64,000 nt of DNA from Parachryseolinea silvisoli (GCF_021190955.1 NZ_JAIOAO010000002.1:186001-250000); one strand, 5' to 3'. Counted from the stretch's first letter, positions 25,607 to 33,861 are shown. A program made the numbers and translations. Notes: generated by a model not told the origin, from the letters alone.

Positions 25607-25712
25607 ATACGTTCCTGACTACGGCAACGAAGTACTAACTTTCCGGCAGCGCAGGAGTTGATAAACATTATTCAAAAACATGATAAATGTCAGGAATGGA
25701 AACAGCGGGAAT

Positions 25713-25760
25713 GTGTGAAGTGTGAGAGCGAAGAAACACGGACCGCTCTCACATTCACAC
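25713..25760. repeat. Long intergenic hairpin sharing a 13-nt motif with 28961-28973
   Basis: GTGTGAAGTGTGAGAGCG (25713-25730) pairs with CGCTCTCACATTCACAC (25744-25760) through 17 base pairs with one bulged base and a 13-nt loop. No T run follows, so it is not a classical terminator. The segment GTGTGAGAGCGAA recurs exactly at 28961-28973. It lies between the methyltransferase stop and the sensor start on the minus strand. Confidence 0.55.
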
Positions 25761-25778
25761 TGCTAACGGGGGAGTGTG

Positions 25779-27086
25779 TTAATCGCGGTAATCGGGAATG
25801 TTACACAAAAATACTTCGGTGATCAGCAACGGGTGGCCGTGCATGTGGAAGATGGAGCGACGCGCCCACAGCTCGGGTATGCGACTGCTTTTTTCCACCT
25901 CGGCTTTGAAGAAGTGCGAGTGTACAAGTACATCAAACAACAGCTCATCGTTTCCGGTCACACGTTTGACCTCGAACCCACTGCGGGTAACATGGGGGTT
26001 ATTGTAGAGCAGCGTTTCGCCAATCGGGCGATTGCCGAGAGTATCCAGCTCCTCCTGGCAAGCGCGGTACGTTGTCTCGGGCATGGTGACACGAGCGTAG
26101 ACCAGCGGATCTTCGACATTACCGAGATATGTTTCTCGCACGTAACCGTCCGGGCAGGTATAGCACTGCAACGCAGAGATTTCGTCAGCATACATGGGTT
26201 TGATGGACTGATCACAAACGCTCACGGCAAAATTGCTACACACGCGCTTTAACGCATGACTCAATACAAATGGCTTGTAGAGCCACTCGCGCAGCACGGG
26301 CGGCACAATATCGGCCGGCATGGTCGCGATGCTTTCCCAGTGGCCCAATTCGCCGCGGTAGTCGCGGGCAAAGGGCTTCACGGCAACAAGGCCTACGCGC
26401 TCGCGGCCGTCCATACGAATGCCCGATGGCAACTCGCCTTCTTCTTCGCCAAAGTAACGTACCTCGCGAATAGTAAAGCCGGCGTTCTGAAACGCCCACG
26501 TTAGATCGTCGGCGTCCACGTGGTGGATCTGGTTGGGCAGGTGGCTATAGATGGCGGGGTCGTGGCTGTAGTGCGCCACGTCGTCGATGTACCCGGCCCA
26601 GCGTACGCCCTCGCGGCGGCGCTCTTCGTAGACAGGTATGAATGCCTTGACGTGGTCGATATACGGGGTGAACGATACAATAAATACTTCGCCGCCGGGG
26701 ATGAGCCAGTCGTATACCTTGCGGGCGCCCGCTTCGATCTCGTCACCGTTCAGGAACGGCAGCACTTGCGACATGTACACCGCGCTGAGCGATTCGTTTT
26801 CCATGTCGAAGTGCGGAAAGCGGCCACGCATGGTTTTCAGGTGTGGTTGCAATACATCGCCAACGGTATTGTGAATGGCCTGCAGGTGGCTCTCCTCTAT
26901 GTCGACGGCGACGACGCGTGCTCCCGTTAGCAAGGCTGGCAGGGTGGCTACGCCGTACGCAGCACCAATATCCATGACAGGATGGGTGGCTTTAGAGGCG
27001 GCATTGACAAAGGCTTTTCCGAAGGACGTGAGGGTGTAGGTAAACCCTCTTTTGTTTTGGGTGGAGATAGCTGTTTGGACTTTCAT
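25779..27086 (-). CDS. SAM-dependent methyltransferase fused to a chorismate-lyase-like (UbiC) domain
   Basis: 435 residues from the ATG at 27086; a non-ATG upstream extension to 27134 is possible. The N-terminal half (about 1-245) is a class I methyltransferase with motif I MDIGAAYGVATL near residue 38 and VVAVDIEESHLQAI as the SAM-binding acidic strand. The C-terminal part (about 262-435) matches chorismate pyruvate-lyase in order: a short N-terminal helix region (PPVLREWLYKPFVLSHALKR), YVRETYL with the position of the UbiC catalytic arginine, GNRPIGETLL, then LWARRSIFHMHGHPLLITEVFL around the catalytic glutamate (ITEVFL). Chorismate lyase releases pyruvate to give 4-hydroxybenzoate. A fused methyltransferase might modify that product, but this is inference. 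The neighbours do not point to a pathway. Confidence 0.8.
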   Translation of the reverse strand: MKVQTAISTQNKRGFTYTLTSFGKAFVNAASKATHPVMDIGAAYGVATLPALLTGARVVAVDIEESHLQAIHNTVGDVLQPHLKTMRGRFPHFDMENESLSAVYMSQVLPFLNGDEIEAGARKVYDWLIPGGEVFIVSFTPYIDHVKAFIPVYEERRREGVRWAGYIDDVAHYSHDPAIYSHLPNQIHHVDADDLTWAFQNAGFTIREVRYFGEEEGELPSGIRMDGRERVGLVAVKPFARDYRGELGHWESIATMPADIVPPVLREWLYKPFVLSHALKRVCSNFAVSVCDQSIKPMYADEISALQCYTCPDGYVRETYLGNVEDPLVYARVTMPETTYRACQEELDTLGNRPIGETLLYNNPHVTRSGFEVKRVTGNDELLFDVLVHSHFFKAEVEKSSRIPELWARRSIFHMHGHPLLITEVFLCNIPDYRD

Positions 27087-27140
27087 ACGGTAGGTAGGGT
27101 AAGTTGAGACAATACAAAAACACACTGACAACAAAGCCTA

Positions 27141-27169
27141 AAAGGCCGCAGGGGCCCGTAGGCCCCTGC
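27141..27169 (-). terminator. Hairpin terminator downstream of the STAS/SEC14-like gene
   Basis: GCAGGGGCC (27148-27156) and GGCCCCTGC (27161-27169) form a perfect 9-bp stem with a 4-nt loop. The minus strand continues GGCCTTTTAGG, a weak T run. It begins 13 bp after the stop at 27183. Confidence 0.65.
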
Positions 27170-27182
27170 TGAGTAACAAATC

Positions 27183-27638
27183 TTATTTAAGCGCAGCCGT
27201 AACCGGCTTCAGGTTCCGGAACCATTCCTTGGCATCTTCTATTTTGCCAAAGAACTCAACGGTCATTATATCCTCCTGCTCCCTGACTTCATCCTCCTTG
27301 GGAGCCGACTTTGCAGCATAGCCCTTCACGGAGCGGACGGCGAAAACATTCTCCGGCAATACAAACGCGACGTGATTAATACCGGCCTTGAGTGCACGCG
27401 GGTTCCATACCTCGGCTACCCACTGGATGTCTTTTTCGGGCTGCACGGCGTGCTTGCTGGTGTCGGCCAGCCACAGCAGCCGCGCGTGGCTTTTTTTCTT
27501 TTCAATAAGGTGTGTGAGTCCTTTTTCTAAAAATGCCTTGAATTGATCCGAGGACATGAAATCGGTAAAGGATGCCGTGATGCAGGGCACGGTAGGGTCG
27601 TACTCAATAGTACCATTCTTTTCTACGACAAGTTTCAT
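27183..27638 (-). CDS. STAS/SEC14-like (SpoIIAA-like) protein of unknown role
   Basis: 151-residue soluble protein with an alternating strand-helix pattern. The segment ARLLWLADTSKHAVQ followed by DIQWVAEVWNPRALKAGI and a closing FFGKIEDAKEWFRNL resembles a group of Bacteroidota proteins with a STAS/SEC14-like fold that are annotated as SpoIIAA-like. No phosphorylation-site serine is evident. It has no co-directional close neighbour except the methyltransferase downstream, from which it is separated by a terminator. Confidence 0.65.
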   Translation of the reverse strand: MKLVVEKNGTIEYDPTVPCITASFTDFMSSDQFKAFLEKGLTHLIEKKKSHARLLWLADTSKHAVQPEKDIQWVAEVWNPRALKAGINHVAFVLPENVFAVRSVKGYAAKSAPKEDEVREQEDIMTVEFFGKIEDAKEWFRNLKPVTAALK

Positions 27639-27814
27639 ACAATGTCAAAAGGGGTTAATTGTGGTTAAAATTTTTTGATTGATCGTTTCGACCGGCTACA
27701 AATACATTTCACCGGGTCATTAAAATAAAGTTGCTTTTAATACTTATACTAAATATTTGTATTTCGTACACATCCATACATGTCGCCCACCTGTGAGCGT
27801 TTTGTTCGGAATAG

Positions 27815-27850
27815 TACAATTGTATCCTCCGGAGTAGTACAATTGTACTA
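27815..27850. promoter_or_regulatory. Two palindromes spaced 23 bp, candidate operator pair
   Basis: TACAATTGTA (27815-27824) and TAGTACAATTGTACTA (27835-27850) are perfect palindromes. They share the core AGTACAATTGTA, and their centres are 23 bp apart, close to two helical turns. TCCGGA lies between them. The remainder of the 27639-28141 gap holds no gene that I can support. Confidence 0.5.
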
Positions 27851-28141
27851 TATGCAACGGTTTCCAGTTGTTCACGCATCGCCTGGGATATGCGCGACCG
27901 GATGAAAAGTCCTGGATTTTTGACAAAATGACTAAAAAACTAACCTCACGGTGTCAACGGAGTGCTTATTTGCTGAACTGAGGTTAACACAGCTGCCATA
28001 CCGGTATAATACGGGGCATTGTACCTGATTTTTCCGGTATGCAAAGACCTGCCGGTCGTTCCGTGTCCGGCAACAGCCGGGTCATTTCGAGGGAGGTAGT
28101 GCAAAGATTTCGCACGGTATAATTTTTTGTATATACTCCTG

Positions 28142-28369
28142 ATGAAACGTTACAAAAATCTAAAAGGCAACTCGGGCATAATGTCGTATGACATCGGGCG
28201 TGACTCGATCATCGTTACGTTTCGGGGCGGACACACTTACCTATATAATTATGTTGTCACGGGCAAAATGCACATCGAGAAAATGAAGAAGCTCGCACGA
28301 GAAGGTATAGGCCTCAGCACGTATATCAGTCGCCATGTAAAAGACCGTTATGCAGAGCAATTGTCATGA
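28142..28369 (+). CDS. KTSC domain small protein
   Basis: 75 residues from the ATG at 28142 (a TTG five codons upstream is unlikely). The whole protein matches the KTSC domain, a fold related to the C-terminus of lysyl-tRNA synthetase: MKRYKNLKGNSGIMSYDIG, then HTYLYNYVVTGKMHIEKM and the ending LSTYISRHVKDRYAEQL. The family occurs as stand-alone small proteins whose role is unknown. It stands isolated in a gene-poor stretch. Confidence 0.8.
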   Translation: MKRYKNLKGNSGIMSYDIGRDSIIVTFRGGHTYLYNYVVTGKMHIEKMKKLAREGIGLSTYISRHVKDRYAEQLS

Positions 28370-28566
28370 GTGTGCAGGTATACTGCACGCTGCACAAAGA
28401 AATATACCGCATCGTTTGACAGTATTTATAAAATATTTAACTTGAATTAAGATTTGCTACGAGCCCCCTTATTAGGATCTCTTGCAAGCAGAACTACTAC
28501 GGACCGTAAAAGTGTATTCCCTGGCAGAATTCGTGCGCGGATATATTTTACGCTTCATCAATCAAA

Positions 28567-28887
28567 ATGCACAGGTATCCCACGACAGCGGCAACCGCAA
28601 ACGTCGAGATCTTACTGGCCATTCAATACCGGCGAGTACTCTCGTTTTACTACGAAGGCTTTCATAGACTCGTAGAGCCGTACTGCTATGGGTTATCTCC
28701 TGCCGGTATTCCGGTCCTGTGGTGTTATCAACATGGTGGCGGCAGCGCGACGCATACGTTTGACTGGCTATTGGTGGACCTCAGCCACGTCCGGAATATT
28801 ACTATCATGGATAAACGCTTCAGCCGACTCCGCGCCGGGTACGACCGCGCCAGCATAGGCGTAGACCGCGTCTTCTCCCAGATCTGA
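28567..28887 (+). CDS. Small WYL-domain-like protein
   Basis: 106 residues. The order of conserved elements is LLAIQYRRVLSFYYEGFHR, LVEPYCYGLSPAG, PVLWCYQHGG, WLLVDLSHVRNITIMDKRF. This is the pattern of a WYL domain core, which in larger proteins binds ligands or nucleic acid. There is no helix-turn-helix, so it is not itself an obvious regulator. An alternative frame over 28482-28667 was considered and dropped because it lacks family features. It lies 197 bp after the KTSC gene, and no gene was seen between them. Confidence 0.65.
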   Translation: MHRYPTTAATANVEILLAIQYRRVLSFYYEGFHRLVEPYCYGLSPAGIPVLWCYQHGGGSATHTFDWLLVDLSHVRNITIMDKRFSRLRAGYDRASIGVDRVFSQI

Positions 28888-28945
28888 TTCGCAAAAATCC
28901 ACCCGAAGTCGTATTATAGCACCCGGGAATCAGCGTGCGTGTGGA

Positions 28946-28973
28946 CCCGATAGCCATCGGGTGTGAGAGCGAA
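28946..28973. repeat. Dispersed-type hairpin with shared motif
   Basis: CCCGAT (28946-28951) pairs with ATCGGG (28956-28961) around AGCC. It runs directly into GTGTGAGAGCGAA (28961-28973), identical to 25720-25732. It resembles short hairpin repeats scattered in Bacteroidota genomes and lies just before the AraC regulator gene. Confidence 0.5.
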
Positions 28974-29001
28974 AGCCCCTCCAGACAAGCTGCCCACGTG
29001 T

Positions 29002-29934
29002 ATGAAGGAGCAGGAAAAAATTGAACGGTTCGACAATCTGTATGATACCTACCACGACATCGGGCTGCCCATAGACCTGATCGACGCGGAGGCAGAATTT
29101 ACGATTCATAACCTGGCCGAAATACACCTGGACCTGCCTTTTAAGTCGCCGGTATACCGGGCCAACTACTTTTCCTTCGTCTTTGTCAAGAATGGTCATG
29201 GCCGGTATTCGACGGATGACCATCGTTTTGATACTTCGCCCGGGACGATCTATTTTACCAATCCCGGCCACTACAAATCATTTGAATGGCTGCAAATGGA
29301 CGAGGTCTATCTCATTACGTTCAGTGAGTCGTTTTTAAAAGAGAATGTACATCCCGATGTGTTCCAGGAATTTTCGTTCCTCCTGGCCGAGACGGTACCG
29401 CCGCGTACGTTGCAGCGCGAAGTGTATACGGAATTTGAGCGGCTGTACCTGCAAATCCTAAAGGAGTACCGGGCGGCGTCGCCCTATAAACATCGTCTTA
29501 TCGGCAGTCTCTTCGTGGTGCTGCTGCTCAAGGTAAAAGAGTACTTCTGGGAGGACTATAACCCGATCTATGAGGGCAATCGCAGCTCGCAGATTGTGAA
29601 GGCCTTCAAAAGCTTGCTGGAAAAACACTACCGTGACCTGGCGGACGGTAAGACCCGTACGCTGTTCCAGGCGCAGGATTATGCCCGGAGCCTGAACCTG
29701 CACCCAAATTACCTCAGCCAGGTGATCAAGAGCAAAACGGGCCGCTCGGTCAGCGTGTGGATCAGCGACAAGACCATGGCCGAGGCCAAGTCGTTGCTGC
29801 GCAATTCATCTATTCCCGTCAAGGAAATAGCCTTTCAACTTGGTTTTTCGGAGTCTGCTCACTTCAGTAACTACTTCAAAAAACACACAAATCTAACGCC
29901 GAACGCCTTCCGGCGAGAACCTGGCCAAGGTTAA
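29002..29934 (+). CDS. AraC family transcriptional regulator
   Basis: 310 residues from the ATG at 29002; a GTG at 28963 is a weaker alternative. The N-terminal half is a cupin-like sensing domain with the pattern FVKNGHGRYSTDDHRFDTSPG near residue 65. The C-terminal AraC DNA-binding domain begins near residue 222 and carries two helix-turn-helix elements (DYARSLNLHPNYLSQVIKS and IPVKEIAFQLGFSESAHFS) followed by FKKHTNLTPNAFRR. It is placed 99 bp upstream of two short-chain dehydrogenase genes on the same strand and may control them. The effector is unknown. Confidence 0.93.
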   Translation: MKEQEKIERFDNLYDTYHDIGLPIDLIDAEAEFTIHNLAEIHLDLPFKSPVYRANYFSFVFVKNGHGRYSTDDHRFDTSPGTIYFTNPGHYKSFEWLQMDEVYLITFSESFLKENVHPDVFQEFSFLLAETVPPRTLQREVYTEFERLYLQILKEYRAASPYKHRLIGSLFVVLLLKVKEYFWEDYNPIYEGNRSSQIVKAFKSLLEKHYRDLADGKTRTLFQAQDYARSLNLHPNYLSQVIKSKTGRSVSVWISDKTMAEAKSLLRNSSIPVKEIAFQLGFSESAHFSNYFKKHTNLTPNAFRREPGQG

Positions 29935-29998
29935 GTCTATCTTGGATATTTACATGTAGTCCTTAAGAATCTGTACTTTTTCAGGGGGACGGAGGTTG

Positions 29999-30006
29999 CA
30001 CCTTTG
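29999..30006 (+). promoter_or_regulatory. Putative -7 box upstream of the first dehydrogenase gene
   Basis: CACCTTTG differs from TAnnTTTG at one position. It lies 27 bp upstream of the ATG at 30034, suggesting separate transcription from the AraC gene. Confidence 0.35.
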
Positions 30007-30033
30007 TATCGTTCAATTAAACAATACAACATC

Positions 30034-30774
30034 ATGAGCACAGTAAAAAACAAGATCGTCATCGTAACCGGGGCATCACGCGGCATCGGTGCTGCCATCG
30101 CACAATCATTAGCCCAGGCAGGGGCAAAGGTCATCGTTAATTATGCCGGCAGCCGCGCGTCGGCGGAAGAGGTCGTAAACAATATCGTCGCTGCCGGTGG
30201 CCAGGCCAAAGCCGTACAGGCCGATGTCAGCAAGCCGGCCGATGTCGATCGCCTTTTTGACGAAGCTATTGCCGCATACGGTCGCGTGGATGTACTCGTA
30301 AACAACGCCGGCATCATGATCGTCAAGCCTCTGAGCGAGACCACCGACGAAGACTTCACCCGTCAGTTCGATATCAACGTGCGAGGGACCTTCAATACGA
30401 TGCGCGCGGCGGCGACACGCCTGGCGGACAACGGTACGATCATCAACTTCTCAACGTCCGTAAACCGCCCGATGCTGCCCGGATATGCCACCTACGCTGC
30501 TACCAAGAGTGCCGTCGAGCAACTCACGCGGGTATTTGCCAAAGAAGTTGGCAAACGCAATATCAATGTCAACTCTGTTTCACCCGGCCCGACCAACACC
30601 GAGCTGTTTACCAACGGCAAGAGTGACAAAGTCATTGGCCGCCTGGCGGCACTCTCCGCATTCAACCGCATCGGTGAACCTTCGGATATCGCCCCCGTGG
30701 TAACATTCCTGGCCAGCGATGAGGCCAAGTGGATCAGCGCCCAAAACATCGGCCTAAACGGTGCGATGGCCTAG
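30034..30774 (+). CDS. Short-chain dehydrogenase/reductase (SDR), classical type
   Basis: 246-residue cytoplasmic oxidoreductase using NAD(P). The cofactor motif TGASRGIG is near residue 10, NNAG near residue 88, and the catalytic Tyr-Lys pair is in YAATK near residue 154. The closing SDEAKWISAQNIGLNGAM matches SDR family members that keep a tetramer interface. An upstream non-ATG start at 30004 is disfavoured. The substrate is unknown. It is followed after 99 bp by another SDR gene of similar size, probably a duplicate lineage. Confidence 0.93.
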   Translation: MSTVKNKIVIVTGASRGIGAAIAQSLAQAGAKVIVNYAGSRASAEEVVNNIVAAGGQAKAVQADVSKPADVDRLFDEAIAAYGRVDVLVNNAGIMIVKPLSETTDEDFTRQFDINVRGTFNTMRAAATRLADNGTIINFSTSVNRPMLPGYATYAATKSAVEQLTRVFAKEVGKRNINVNSVSPGPTNTELFTNGKSDKVIGRLAALSAFNRIGEPSDIAPVVTFLASDEAKWISAQNIGLNGAMA

Positions 30775-30873
30775 TCAGGCCGCACCGCTTCTTCTTTAAC
30801 TTTTTCTGATCATAACACACGCAGCCGCAAGGCCGCACAGAACTCTATTGCCTTTACAATTCTAAACTCCAAC

Positions 30874-31629
30874 ATGATGAATACCCTTCAAAACAAAGTC
30901 GCCCTGATTACAGGCTCAGCCCGTGGGCTCGGTAAAGCTATTGCGGAACGTTACGCCGCACTCGGCGCCAACATTATTCTGAACTATTCACGCGACAAAG
31001 CCTCGGCCGAAGAGGTCGTCAGAATTATTGCCAGTATGGGCACGAAGGTCATTGCCGTACAAGCCGACGTTACCAAGCCGCAGGAGGTGACCCGGCTATT
31101 CCAGGAAGGTATAAAGGCCTTTGGCAAGATCGACATCGTCGTGGCCAATGCCGGCATCGAGCTGATCCAGCTACCTGTGACTGATTTTACCGAAGAGCAG
31201 TTCGACCGCGTCTTCAGCATCAATGTAAAAGGTTCCTACTTTACCCTACAAGAGGCTGCGCGGCACATTGCCGATCAAGGCCGGATCATCTATATTTCCT
31301 CCAGCACGACGACGTCGCCCGTGCCCGGCATGGCGGTGTACGGCGGCAGCAAAACCACACCCAAATACCTGGTGGAAATTCTGGCGAAAGAAATAGGCCA
31401 TCGCGGCGTGACCGTAAACACCATCATACCCGGCCCCGTAGCAAACACCGGTGTGTTCACGGAAATGGCCACCAGCGACCCGTTCTACCAGGAGCTGCTG
31501 AACGGTTCACCCATGGGCCGGCTCACCACGGTGGACGACGTAGCCGATATAGCCGAGTTCTTTGCCAGTGACCTGGCCAGCTTTGTATCGGGTCAACACA
31601 TGCTGGTAAACGGAGGATCAAAATACTAA
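30874..31629 (+). CDS. Short-chain dehydrogenase/reductase (SDR), second copy
   Basis: 251 residues. TGSARGLG near residue 12 binds the cofactor, VANAG replaces the usual NNAG near residue 90, and YGGSK (near residue 152) carries the catalytic Tyr and Lys. The C-terminal SFVSGQHMLVNGGSKY is typical. Sequence similarity to the SDR just upstream is visible throughout (for example AQADV in both), so the two are likely related by an old duplication. The two codons ATGATG at the start leave a one-residue uncertainty. It is followed after 16 bp by a DoxX-like gene. Confidence 0.93.
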   Translation: MMNTLQNKVALITGSARGLGKAIAERYAALGANIILNYSRDKASAEEVVRIIASMGTKVIAVQADVTKPQEVTRLFQEGIKAFGKIDIVVANAGIELIQLPVTDFTEEQFDRVFSINVKGSYFTLQEAARHIADQGRIIYISSSTTTSPVPGMAVYGGSKTTPKYLVEILAKEIGHRGVTVNTIIPGPVANTGVFTEMATSDPFYQELLNGSPMGRLTTVDDVADIAEFFASDLASFVSGQHMLVNGGSKY

Positions 31630-31645
31630 CGTATAAACATATATC

Positions 31646-32002
31646 ATGGCAACGCTTTTAAAAATACTCCAGGTTATCCTGATGCTGACCGCCATCTTCA
31701 TGGGCCTTAAACAAGGCTGGGCCATGATCACGGCAAAGCCCGACATGCTGCGCATGCTGGAGCGGTTGGGCGTGGTCCATACGGGCGTAACGGCGCTGGG
31801 TTTGATCACAATCGCCAGCGCCCTCCTGATCCTTTTTCCCCGTACGTTTCTCTACGGCAACTTTCTGATGGCTGCCAGCATCCTGTTCATCATGGCGCTG
31901 GAGCTCCAACACAAAGACCTCCGGGGTGTTGCCATCGAGGTGCCCTTCCTGCTACTCTCGCTGGTGATTATATACCTGGGGCATCCGCTCACCGCGAAAT
32001 GA
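31646..32002 (+). CDS. DoxX-like small membrane protein
   Basis: 118 residues with four hydrophobic helices: about 5-24, 45-68, 70-90 and 95-115. The pattern LKQGWAMI followed by MLERLGV at residues 20-45 and the alternating helices resemble the DoxX-like family, whose members are quinone-related or unknown membrane subunits. It lies 16 bp after the second SDR gene and is probably co-transcribed. The assignment is by topology and short motifs only. Confidence 0.65.
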   Translation: MATLLKILQVILMLTAIFMGLKQGWAMITAKPDMLRMLERLGVVHTGVTALGLITIASALLILFPRTFLYGNFLMAASILFIMALELQHKDLRGVAIEVPFLLLSLVIIYLGHPLTAK

Positions 32003-32010
32003 CTTATTCT

Positions 32011-32045
32011 GCCGGCCATCCTGCCCGCGATTGGCAGGGGCCGGC
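32011..32045 (+). other. GC-rich hairpin between the DoxX-like and VOC genes
   Basis: GCCGGCC (32011-32017) pairs with GGCCGGC (32039-32045), and an inner CTGCC/GGCAG stem closes a 7-nt loop. No T run follows. It could stabilise the upstream mRNA or reduce read-through into the VOC gene. Confidence 0.55.
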
Positions 32046-32065
32046 TACTATCGTACTTTGACGGT

Positions 32066-32521
32066 ATGAATCGCATTGTTCTTATACTGCTCGTGACCGC
32101 TGTTGGCGGCACGACTTCCTGCGCGCAGACCAGCGCCCCAAAGGCCCACCTCAACCATACGGCCATTTATGTACAAGACCTGGCGGCCAGTACGTTCTTT
32201 TATCACACAGTATTGGGCCTCGATACGATCGCTAACCCGTTCCACGACGGTAAGCATACCTGGTTGCGAACCGGTCCCGGCACGGCGCTGCATATTATAC
32301 AAGGCGCGCCCGCACGGAGAGAATATTACAAGAACCAACACACCTGTTTTAGCGTAGCCAGTGTTGACGCATTTATTGTGTTGCTTAAGAAATATAATTT
32401 GCCCTGGGAAGACCGCGACGGCAAAAAGCAAGCCGTTACCACCCGTGTAGACGGTGTAAAACAACTGTGGGTGCAAGACCCAGACGGATACTGGGTGGAA
32501 GTGAACGACGCACGGGAATAA
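32066..32521 (+). CDS. VOC-superfamily (glyoxalase-like) lipoprotein
   Basis: 151 residues. The N-terminus is a lipoprotein signal with GTTSC as lipobox near residue 19, so the product should be membrane-anchored outside the cytoplasm. The rest is one vicinal-oxygen-chelate domain: HLNHTAIYVQDLAAST, then FYHTVLGLDTI, and the closing DPDGYWVEVND with the metal-ligand glutamate. Most glyoxalase-like VOC proteins are cytoplasmic, so the lipid anchor is unusual but known in Bacteroidota. The substrate is unknown. It is the last gene of the run that starts with the SDR pair. Confidence 0.85.
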   Translation: MNRIVLILLVTAVGGTTSCAQTSAPKAHLNHTAIYVQDLAASTFFYHTVLGLDTIANPFHDGKHTWLRTGPGTALHIIQGAPARREYYKNQHTCFSVASVDAFIVLLKKYNLPWEDRDGKKQAVTTRVDGVKQLWVQDPDGYWVEVNDARE

Positions 32522-32733
32522 GCCATTCCTACCGAGAATTACGTATATCGCCTACCGCATAAAGGGTATTTACCTCTCGTTTTACAGCATTCTGACTGCC
32601 CTTACACTTGTCAGTTTGTAAGGGCTATAAATTACCCGTATCTTACCAGGGAATAGGCTATTTTGCCCCTTGCCTTACCCTATCGGAAAGCCTGTTCAAA
32701 CTGGTAAATTGTATACTTTTTATATTCTTTATT

Positions 32734-33861
32734 TTGACACCCACGCCCTTAAAATTTAACAATGACTACCGTGGCTTTTATGCTACGTTGCGCAAGCGCG
32801 CGGACCACTACTTTACGTCCGGGAACATTTCGCGGCATGCAGATGGTGTCATGATTGCCAAGACTATACTTTTCGCCGGCGGCACCTTCAGCTTATACCT
32901 GCTGATTTTGTTCGGCGGCTTTGCTCCACTTATCCTGCTACCCATGGCCATTGTGCTGGGCATGTTTTCAGCGTTTATAGGATTTAACGTCTGCCATGAC
33001 GCCCTGCACGGTTCCTACTCCCGGCATGCCGCGGTGAACACCGCCCTGGGCTCAATCTTCCACCTGATCGGCGCCAACACCTATAATTGGAAGATATCTC
33101 ACAACATGGTTCATCACATGTTTACCAACATTCATGATCACGACGACGACCTGGTCGTGGCCCCGGGACTTGTGAGCGTTTGCCCCCAGGACCGCCCGTC
33201 GGCCATACAACGGTATCAACATTTCTATGCGTTTTTGTTGTACGGCTTTGCCAGTTTGTCGTGGATCTTCGTGAAAGACTATCAAAAGTTCTTTCAGAAC
33301 AGTATCGGGAGCTACGACACCCGGAAACATCCGCGAATAGAATACTTCAAATTATTTTTCTTCAAGGCGTTGTATTATGTCCTGGTCATTGTGCTGCCAT
33401 TGCTGCTGATGGACCAGATCACCTGGTGGCAATTCATGATTGGGTTTGTCGCCATGCAAATGGCAAAAGGGTTTGTGCTCGGCATGGTGTTTCAACTGGC
33501 CCACATCGTAGAAGATCTCGAGTTTCCAGAAGCTCATACTTCAGGTTGTATGGAAGATGCCTGGGCCGTGCACCAGTTGCGCACCACGGCCAACTTCGGC
33601 CGAAAAAGTTTCCTGACCACCTTTCTCTGCGGTGGACTGAACATGCAGGTAGAACATCACCTGTTCCCTAAGGTATGTCATACGCACTATCGTGCATTGT
33701 CAGACATCGTGGAGCAGACCGCACAGGAGTTTGGTGTTCCCTACTACGAGAATGCTACGTTCGGCACAGCGCTGGCGTCGCACTACCGCCTGCTGCGCCG
33801 CTTTGGGCGTGATGCCTTGCGGGCTAACAAAATTAAAGTAGCACAGGCTGCTGCCGCATAG
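32734..33861 (+). CDS. Fatty acid desaturase, second paralog
   Basis: Di-iron membrane desaturase of 375 residues. The three histidine boxes are HDALHGSYS near residue 90, HNMVHHMFTN near residue 123 and QVEHHLFP near residue 305, with transmembrane helices around the first and between the second and third. The frame is open upstream as far as 32608 without an ATG. I chose the TTG at 32734 because TPTPLKFNNDYRGFYATL then aligns with MKGSSPIKFSPRRGDFFTTL (first 10 residues compared) of the left-edge desaturase. ATG at 32851 (MIAKTI) would cut off that conserved start. Likely role: membrane lipid unsaturation. Confidence 0.88.
   Translation: MTPTPLKFNNDYRGFYATLRKRADHYFTSGNISRHADGVMIAKTILFAGGTFSLYLLILFGGFAPLILLPMAIVLGMFSAFIGFNVCHDALHGSYSRHAAVNTALGSIFHLIGANTYNWKISHNMVHHMFTNIHDHDDDLVVAPGLVSVCPQDRPSAIQRYQHFYAFLLYGFASLSWIFVKDYQKFFQNSIGSYDTRKHPRIEYFKLFFFKALYYVLVIVLPLLLMDQITWWQFMIGFVAMQMAKGFVLGMVFQLAHIVEDLEFPEAHTSGCMEDAWAVHQLRTTANFGRKSFLTTFLCGGLNMQVEHHLFPKVCHTHYRALSDIVEQTAQEFGVPYYENATFGTALASHYRLLRRFGRDALRANKIKVAQAAAA

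Noticed and set aside
27744-27926. 60-codon minus-strand frame across the two palindromes
   Set aside because: No conserved features, and it overlaps likely operator sites in a non-coding gap.
28482-28667. Alternative frame over the WYL-like gene region
   Set aside because: The other frame (28567-28887) carries the WYL pattern; this one does not.
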